Below, one piece after another: positions 5,043-8,516 of a stretch of DNA of 8,516 nt. Each line of letters opens with the position of its first letter. Position 1 is the first letter of the stretch. This DNA comes from Salinirussus sp. (GTDB lineage: Archaea > Halobacteriota > Halobacteria > Halobacteriales > Haloarculaceae). Position numbers and translations under genes: made by a program. Location of the stretch: assembly GCA_028275005.1 (NCBI GenBank), contig JAQCNN010000042.1, forward strand, positions 1 through 8,516, in the 5' to 3' direction. The notes beneath the pieces were generated by a model that had not been told where the DNA came from, did no database searches, and saw only the letters and a program-made list of their open reading frames with translations.

Positions 5043-5828
5043 TCAGCGGAGACACCGGGTCCGGTGTGTGCGGATGCTCTCCAGGCAGGCCGCGATGTCT
5101 GTCAGCCCGGGACAGCGTGTCTCCAGGCCTGCGTAGAGATACTGAACCAGGCTGTCGGCCTCGACCCCGGAGATGGCCGCGGTCGACCGGCCGTGTAACA
5201 GCTCCTGGCGCCGGTTCAGGAGGTCGGTACACCGCCTCTCGGCCGCCTCGAGCTCCGCGTCGATGGCTGTCAGCTCGCCGCTGCGGGTCGCACGCGACAC
5301 CTCCCGACCTAGCTCGTAGGCCGTCCGCTCTATCTCGCCCAGATCTGCCTCGACCGCCCGGAGTGAGTCGCGCTCACGCGCCAGCACGGCAACCAGGTCC
5401 CTCCTGCTGTCGCGAGCCGCGTCGGCAGCCCCGATGACCGCCCGCTTGACGACCGGGGCCGGCGCGGCCCCGCTGACCAGCTGTGCGGCCACAGTCTCAC
5501 CCAGCTCCGCCGCCGTGTGCTCCGCAAAGCTCTCGCCGTACTCCCGGTCGTAGTGTGAGACCGCCATCACCGTCTCCCGGTAGGCCGTCCGGAGCTCCTC
5601 CAGCCCGTCCGGGGTGTCTCCCGTAACCAGCGTCGACTGTACCGGAGCGGCCCCGCTCCCCTCCGGCCCGTCCCCGCCGACCGCCCCGCCCGCGGTGGCG
5701 GACACCTGTACCCGGTCCGCCCGTCGGAGGAACCGCTCGAAGGCGTCTCGCTCGCGCTGGAGCAGTGCGGTCTCCGCCTCGACGATATCGAGTGCGCGCT
5801 CGACGTGTGGCTGTCTCGTTCCGGTCAT
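5043..5828 (-). CDS. Uncharacterised, mostly helical protein with predicted coiled coils
   Basis: This 261-aa protein is dominated by charged heptad-like helices: residues 8-40 (ERALDIVEAETALLQRERDA and on), 74-116, 125-185 (including ARERDSLRAVEADLGEIERT) and 185-212 (AIDAELEAAERRCTDLLNRR). A Gly/Ala/Ser-rich linker (43-66) separates the first helix from the rest. No catalytic motif, signal peptide or membrane segment is seen. Four cysteines (200, 239, 248, 259) lie in the last quarter without a CxxC pair. It resembles haloarchaeal families of unknown function with an N-terminal 'E-R-D-A-F' helix, possibly DUF7260, but that is an unverified recollection. The ATG at 5828 is chosen because GAGGGGAG just upstream could act as a weak ribosome-binding site. 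The frame continues upstream to 6083, but that part is of low-complexity, unlike composition. A TTTTTC element near 5903-5908 could be the promoter. Confidence 0.8.
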   Translation of the reverse strand: MTGTRQPHVERALDIVEAETALLQRERDAFERFLRRADRVQVSATAGGAVGGDGPEGSGAAPVQSTLVTGDTPDGLEELRTAYRETVMAVSHYDREYGESFAEHTAAELGETVAAQLVSGAAPAPVVKRAVIGAADAARDSRRDLVAVLARERDSLRAVEADLGEIERTAYELGREVSRATRSGELTAIDAELEAAERRCTDLLNRRQELLHGRSTAAISGVEADSLVQYLYAGLETRCPGLTDIAACLESIRTHRTRCLR

Positions 5829-6179
5829 GCTCCCCTCACTGGACGGCGGTGTCGGCCCCTCGGGTGCCCGGCACTCATCGCCACATACGTCGTCGGTTAG
5901 CTGAAAAAGCGCTGCTATGAGGGGTATGTGTGTACACGGCCCCGGACTGGACCGTCCGTACGTCTCGGTGTGACTATTGCGTGATATATACCGGAGGACC
6001 ACGGAAACGCCGGTGCGCCCGGCAGGGCGAACATCCACCAGAGACGACAGGTCGCCCACACCGGCGCCCCCGGTGCCGGCCACGTCCGCTGACCGACCCC
6101 ACTGTCGGGTGTCCTGACGGGACTACCACCGCCCGCCGACCCGGCCGGTGACCGGTGTGGTCTGCCCACGACACCGGCC
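5829..6179. other. 351-bp intergenic region with no convincing gene; possible promoter elements
   Basis: No frame here reads like a haloarchaeal protein; the candidates are short and arginine/proline-rich. Elements of note: a TTTTTC box (minus strand, about 5903-5908) that could start a transcript with a leader of roughly 50 nt for the gene at 5828; the 8-bp palindrome GTGTACAC (5930-5937); the AT-rich ATATATA (5984-5990), readable as a TATA box on either strand; and inverted repeats CACCGG/CCGGTG (6059-6064, 6070-6075) and CCGGTGT/ACACCGG (6152-6158, 6171-6177). The last begins 3 bp past the stop of the ligase gene and may form a hairpin in its 3' end. I found no tRNA-like cloverleaf. Confidence 0.6.
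6152..6177 (-). terminator. Inverted repeat just past the beta-alanine ligase gene
   Basis: CCGGTGT (6152-6158) pairs with ACACCGG (6171-6177) across a 12-nt loop. It begins 3 bp after the ligase stop codon in the direction of transcription. A second small palindrome, CCGGT-G-ACCGG (6145-6155), overlaps its far arm, so the two folds compete. There is no T-tract, so the archaeal T-rich termination signal is missing. Role uncertain. Confidence 0.25.
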
Positions 6180-6926
6180 TCACGACACCAGCTCGCCCTC
6201 ACGGACCGCCCGTTCTGCCGCTGTGCGGGCGGCGTCGGCGTCGAACTCGCCGACGATGGCCTCCAGCTCCTCCTGCGTGGCGCCGGCCAGTTCGCGTGCG
6301 TGACCGGTGACGTTCGGGACGGCACGGATGATGTTGTCGACGACCGGAACCGCGGCCGCCTGTGCCGACCGGGACAGCGGGTTCAGGTCGACCACGACCT
6401 CGGTCTTGCCCGTCGCGGCCAGTGCCTCGGCCCGGTCGCCGTCCTCCAGCGGGACGACCACGACGTCGGCGTCGCCGATCCCGTCGGCGTCGACCTTCGC
6501 GCGCTCGTGGTCGAGCCCGGGGATCCGGGCGTCGGCGGTCAGCCCCTTCACCTCCTCGGCGCCGTGCTCGCGGAGGTGGTCGGCGATTGCGGTCATCCGT
6601 TCGGCCGTCCGGTTGAAGAGGTTGACCTCGATGTCGGCGCCGGTCGCCTCCGCCAGGTCGACCACCTCGCCGGGCACGAGCGCGGCGACGTTGCCGTTGA
6701 CCGAGACGACGGGGTGGTCGGCGAGCAGCAACTGTGCGGCAGCGGCGCGGGCGGCCTCGTCGGCGCTTGGGATGGTCTCCTCGCCGAGCAGGTAGTCGAA
6801 GGCCTCGCCCCGGCCCTGTGCGATCAGCCCCTGTGTGCTGGTGATCCCCCGCTCGACGCCGTCCTCGATCCGGTGGCGGGTCAGCAGCGACTCGTAGCGG
6901 GGGTGGCTCTCGGGGATCTCCTCCAT
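6180..6926 (-). CDS. 4-phosphopantoate--beta-alanine ligase (phosphopantothenate synthetase, archaeal type)
   Basis: This 248-aa enzyme joins 4-phosphopantoate to beta-alanine with ATP, giving 4'-phosphopantothenate, an archaeal step of coenzyme A synthesis (EC 6.3.2.36, PF02006/former DUF137). The whole protein follows the family: IPESHPRYESLLTRHRIEDG (4-23), GRGEAFDYLLGE (38-49), VNGNVAALVP (76-85), VNLFNRT (101-107), IPGLDHERAKVD (135-146), VPLEDGDRAEAL (158-169), VVDLNPLSRSAQ (178-189) and VVDNIIRAVPNV (195-206). Length is normal. The ATG at 6926 sits directly before the conserved N-terminus, and a T-rich element lies 22-30 nt upstream. Two genes upstream on the same strand is a probable pantoate kinase, the preceding enzyme of the pathway, which strengthens the assignment. 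The product is expected to be cytoplasmic. The tail after residue 210 is acidic and less conserved. Confidence 0.96.
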   Translation of the reverse strand: MEEIPESHPRYESLLTRHRIEDGVERGITSTQGLIAQGRGEAFDYLLGEETIPSADEAARAAAAQLLLADHPVVSVNGNVAALVPGEVVDLAEATGADIEVNLFNRTAERMTAIADHLREHGAEEVKGLTADARIPGLDHERAKVDADGIGDADVVVVPLEDGDRAEALAATGKTEVVVDLNPLSRSAQAAAVPVVDNIIRAVPNVTGHARELAGATQEELEAIVGEFDADAARTAAERAVREGELVS

Positions 6927-6947
6927 ACCTGAGCGGGGCGCGGCCGG

Positions 6948-6956
6948 AACAAAAAA
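6948..6956 (-). promoter_or_regulatory. T-rich element: ligase promoter and/or terminator of the membrane-protein gene
   Basis: On the minus strand this reads TTTTTTGTT, 22-30 nt upstream of the ligase ATG at 6926, where an archaeal TATA box belongs. It is also the first long T-run after the membrane-protein stop (6999-7001). Archaeal transcription often ends at T-runs, so it could end the upstream transcript and start the next. The double role is inferred. Confidence 0.5.
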
Positions 6957-6981
6957 CCGTCCCCGACCGGCCTGTGGCTCT

Positions 6982-6994
6982 GGACCCGGGGTCC
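6982..6994 (-). terminator. Small palindrome just past the membrane-protein stop codon
   Basis: GGACCC (6982-6987) and GGGTCC (6989-6994) are exact reverse complements around one base, beginning 4 bp after the stop of the membrane-protein gene. Together with the T-run 26 bp further on (6951-6956) it is a plausible 3'-end signal. The stem is short, so chance remains possible. Confidence 0.35.
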
Positions 6995-6998
6995 GGGG

Positions 6999-8045
6999 CT
7001 ACTCGTCCCAGTCGATGTCGTCGCTCCGGTCGGACTCCCTGAGGATGAACGGCCCGATGGCAAGCGTCCGCTTTGCGACCGTCGCGATCCGGAGGATGTA
7101 GGAGAGCAACAGCATGAACGGGACAAGCGCGAGGGAGACGGCGCCGCTGACCAGCCAGAGGAGGTTGTCCACGCCGAGGGTCACACCCGTGACCGTCTCT
7201 ATGTCGCTCACGAACAGTATCATCGCGACCGAGACCAGAAGCGCCGGCACCGCGGCGTAGAGGATCGCCCGCGAGAGATTGACGATCTCCCACTGGAAGT
7301 ACAATGTCTTGAAATGTTCGCGGGCCGGCCCAAAGTAGGTCAGTGTCCTGACCAACCGGTCGAGCGCCCGGTCGGCCTCCGCCGAGAGCTCCTCGCTGTG
7401 GGCGCTCTGGATCCGGCGGGCCTCGTAGATCTTCCAGGAGTAGTTGTAACCGAGCGCGGCGACGAGCACCTCGAAGGTGCCAAACTGGGCGTTGGCCAGC
7501 CGGTCGGTCACCGCGTCGGCATTGCCCTTGACCCCGTCGACGAGGGTGTCGATGCGCCTGTGCAGTCGGTCGTCGTCACCCTCGGCAACGGCGTCAGCCA
7601 GGTCGGCCGCCCGGGCGCTCGTCGCGTCGACGACCGACCGGAGGAAGGCGGCCGGCTCGGGCGGCGCGGCCGGCACGCCGATTGCCTCCTCGACGTCCTT
7701 CCGGAACGCCATCGCCTCGTCCATCCGCTCGCGCTGGTCACCGACCGCGCCGAGTTCCTGTGAGATCACCAACTGGTTCAGCGTCACTACCAGCGTCACA
7801 CCGGTGATGATGGCGGTCAGAAAGCCCTGAAAGGTCGTCTCGATCGGGTCCTTCCTCTCGACCGCCGCCGCGAGCGGTGAGGGGTCGAGTGTCCCCAGCA
7901 ACACGAGGGCAAGGAAGATCCCGACAACCGGGACCGCGGCGACCACCCACCGGCTCGCGTCGAGCAACACCCACAGCTTCAGCCGGTTCCCGTCGGCCCG
8001 TTCGCGCATCGTATCAGCCAGCTGGTCGCTCTCGGAACCGCCCAT
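6999..8045 (-). CDS. Uncharacterised four-helix membrane protein
   Basis: This 348-aa integral membrane protein has two hydrophobic hairpins and a large soluble middle. Predicted membrane helices are at about 33-51 (WVVAAVPVVGIFLALVLLG), 74-95, 259-279 (RAILYAAVPALLVSVAMILF and on) and 293-318 (the LVPFMLLLSYIL stretch). An even number of helices puts both ends on the same side. The central domain (96-258) is charged and mostly helical and contains YNYSWKIYEARRIQSAHSEE (200-219) and TYFGPAREHFKTLYFQWEIV (236-255), likely cytoplasmic. The C-terminus is strongly acidic (SDRSDDIDWDE). I recognise no transport or catalytic motif. The ATG at 8045 has a GGAGG-like run just upstream and a TATA-like element 24-30 nt upstream. 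It lies between two CoA-synthesis genes on the same strand, 72 bp from the ligase and 71 bp from the kinase, but apparently has its own promoter. A role in pantoate or CoA metabolism is only suggested by position. Confidence 0.87.
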   Translation of the reverse strand: MGGSESDQLADTMRERADGNRLKLWVLLDASRWVVAAVPVVGIFLALVLLGTLDPSPLAAAVERKDPIETTFQGFLTAIITGVTLVVTLNQLVISQELGAVGDQRERMDEAMAFRKDVEEAIGVPAAPPEPAAFLRSVVDATSARAADLADAVAEGDDDRLHRRIDTLVDGVKGNADAVTDRLANAQFGTFEVLVAALGYNYSWKIYEARRIQSAHSEELSAEADRALDRLVRTLTYFGPAREHFKTLYFQWEIVNLSRAILYAAVPALLVSVAMILFVSDIETVTGVTLGVDNLLWLVSGAVSLALVPFMLLLSYILRIATVAKRTLAIGPFILRESDRSDDIDWDE

Positions 8046-8068
8046 ACCCTCCTCGGGCGCGGCGCGTG

Positions 8069-8075
8069 AATAAAT
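8069..8075 (-). promoter_or_regulatory. TATA box of the membrane-protein gene
   Basis: On the minus strand this reads ATTTATT, 24-30 nt upstream of the ATG at 8045 in otherwise GC-rich sequence. The spacing predicts a very short leader. GAGGAGGG directly before the ATG could also serve as a ribosome-binding site if a few leader bases are transcribed. Confidence 0.6.
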
Positions 8076-8116
8076 CCACCCCTGGTGGCCCCGAGCGTCG
8101 TCGGGCCGACGGCCGG

Positions 8117-8516
8117 CTACCGGTCCTGTCGTTCGACGGTCGCCCCGGGGTGGAGCTGACAGGCCGCCGCGTCGTAGCCCGCCTCCGAGAGCCCACCGTC
8201 TAGCGCGAGGACGGTCTCGCCCCGAGCCGCCATCGTCGCCGACCCGCCGGCCGCTGCGACGTCCTCGATGACCCCGCGGGCACGGTCGGTCAGCAACCCT
8301 GTCTCCCGGACGAACCGCCGTGAGGCCTCCATGAACGTCGACAGCGTCGGGTCACGGACGACCGCCGAGAGCGCACGCTCACCGGCCACAGTCAGCTCCT
8401 CGTCCCCGGGCGGGGTGATACCGGATCCCCCGAGGACGTGGTACTCGATGCGGGCCGGCTCGGGGATGGCATCCACGACGTTCTCGTGTGGGCCACCCGG
8501 CTCCAGCCGGACCGGC
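8117..8516 (-). CDS. Probable pantoate kinase, C-terminal part (5' end outside window)
   Basis: An open frame of 132 residues runs from the right edge to the TAG at 8117, so the N-terminus with the ATP-binding GHMP motif lies outside. The visible part resembles the C-terminal half of archaeal pantoate kinases (GHMP superfamily), which phosphorylate pantoate with ATP to 4-phosphopantoate. Landmarks are the strand EYHVLGGSGITPPGDEELTV, the helical segment TFMEASRRFVRETGLLTDRA, and the glycine-rich loop before a strand, GGSATMAARGETVLALDGG, which fits GHMP motif 3 (G-x-x-x-x-M-x-x-x-G-x-x-V-x-A-L). The substrate call leans on the same-strand beta-alanine ligase, the next enzyme of CoA synthesis, at 6180-6926. 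Without that context another GHMP kinase such as a homoserine or mevalonate type could not be excluded. Confidence 0.75.
   Translation of the reverse strand, partial: PVRLEPGGPHENVVDAIPEPARIEYHVLGGSGITPPGDEELTVAGERALSAVVRDPTLSTFMEASRRFVRETGLLTDRARGVIEDVAAAGGSATMAARGETVLALDGGLSEAGYDAAACQLHPGATVERQDR

Noticed and set aside
5829..6083. N-terminal extension of the coiled-coil protein up to 6083
   Set aside because: The composition changes abruptly, the frame crosses likely promoter elements, and a plausible ribosome-binding site supports the ATG at 5828.
5930..6151. Plus-strand 73-codon frame with a C-D-Y-C motif, considered as a small zinc-finger protein
   Set aside because: It has no second CxxC pair, and the rest is Arg/Pro-rich, unlike haloarchaeal proteins.
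6300..6932. Plus-strand 210-codon frame opposite the beta-alanine ligase
   Set aside because: It mirrors a strongly conserved gene codon for codon and shows no domain of its own.
1..8516. CRISPR arrays, tRNA genes, insertion-sequence ends, toxin-antitoxin or defence gene pairs
   Set aside because: I found no regularly spaced repeats, cloverleaf signatures, terminal inverted repeats with a transposase, or pairs of small overlapping genes.

Overview
The window looks like a stretch of a halophilic archaeon's chromosome (class Halobacteria). The DNA is very GC-rich and the predicted proteins are rich in Asp and Glu. Several start codons have an AT-rich, TATA-like element about 22-30 nt upstream, which is typical of haloarchaeal leaderless or short-leader transcripts. 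Several genes are recognisably archaeal, notably Cys-type Thi4 and the archaeal coenzyme A enzyme 4-phosphopantoate--beta-alanine ligase. The genus cannot be fixed from the sequence alone. I see no insertion sequences, CRISPR arrays, tRNA or rRNA genes, or phage genes. This is largely a housekeeping region with a few uncharacterised genes.

Layout. At the left edge a partial enoyl-CoA hydratase/isomerase-family gene (1-624, minus) diverges from a plus-strand run of three genes: an FkbM-type methyltransferase-like protein (731-1510), a small VOC/glyoxalase-fold protein (1555-1890) and endonuclease III, nth (1942-2589). From 2596 to the right edge every gene is on the minus strand. In coordinate order they are an RNase H-fold protein (2596-3060, convergent with nth across 6 bp), thi4 for the thiamine thiazole moiety (3177-4109), an unrecognised 259-aa protein (4187-4966), a coiled-coil-like 261-aa protein (5043-5828), a 351-bp spacer with no convincing gene, the beta-alanine ligase (6180-6926), a four-helix membrane protein (6999-8045) and the C-terminal part of a probable pantoate kinase (8117-8516, open at the edge).

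Genes working together. Pantoate kinase and 4-phosphopantoate--beta-alanine ligase catalyse consecutive steps that replace the bacterial pantothenate synthetase/kinase route to CoA. They sit on the same strand with an uncharacterised membrane protein between them. thi4 has the clearest promoter in the window. An imperfect 12-bp palindrome between its TATA box and its start codon is a good candidate operator for a thiamine-responsive repressor.

No clearly new multi-gene system is visible. The best leads are the thi4 operator candidate, the membrane protein inside the CoA gene pair, a 23-bp perfect palindrome downstream of thi4, two enzymes that lack a usual catalytic residue, and a short motif shared by the RNase H-fold protein and the unrecognised gene next to thi4.
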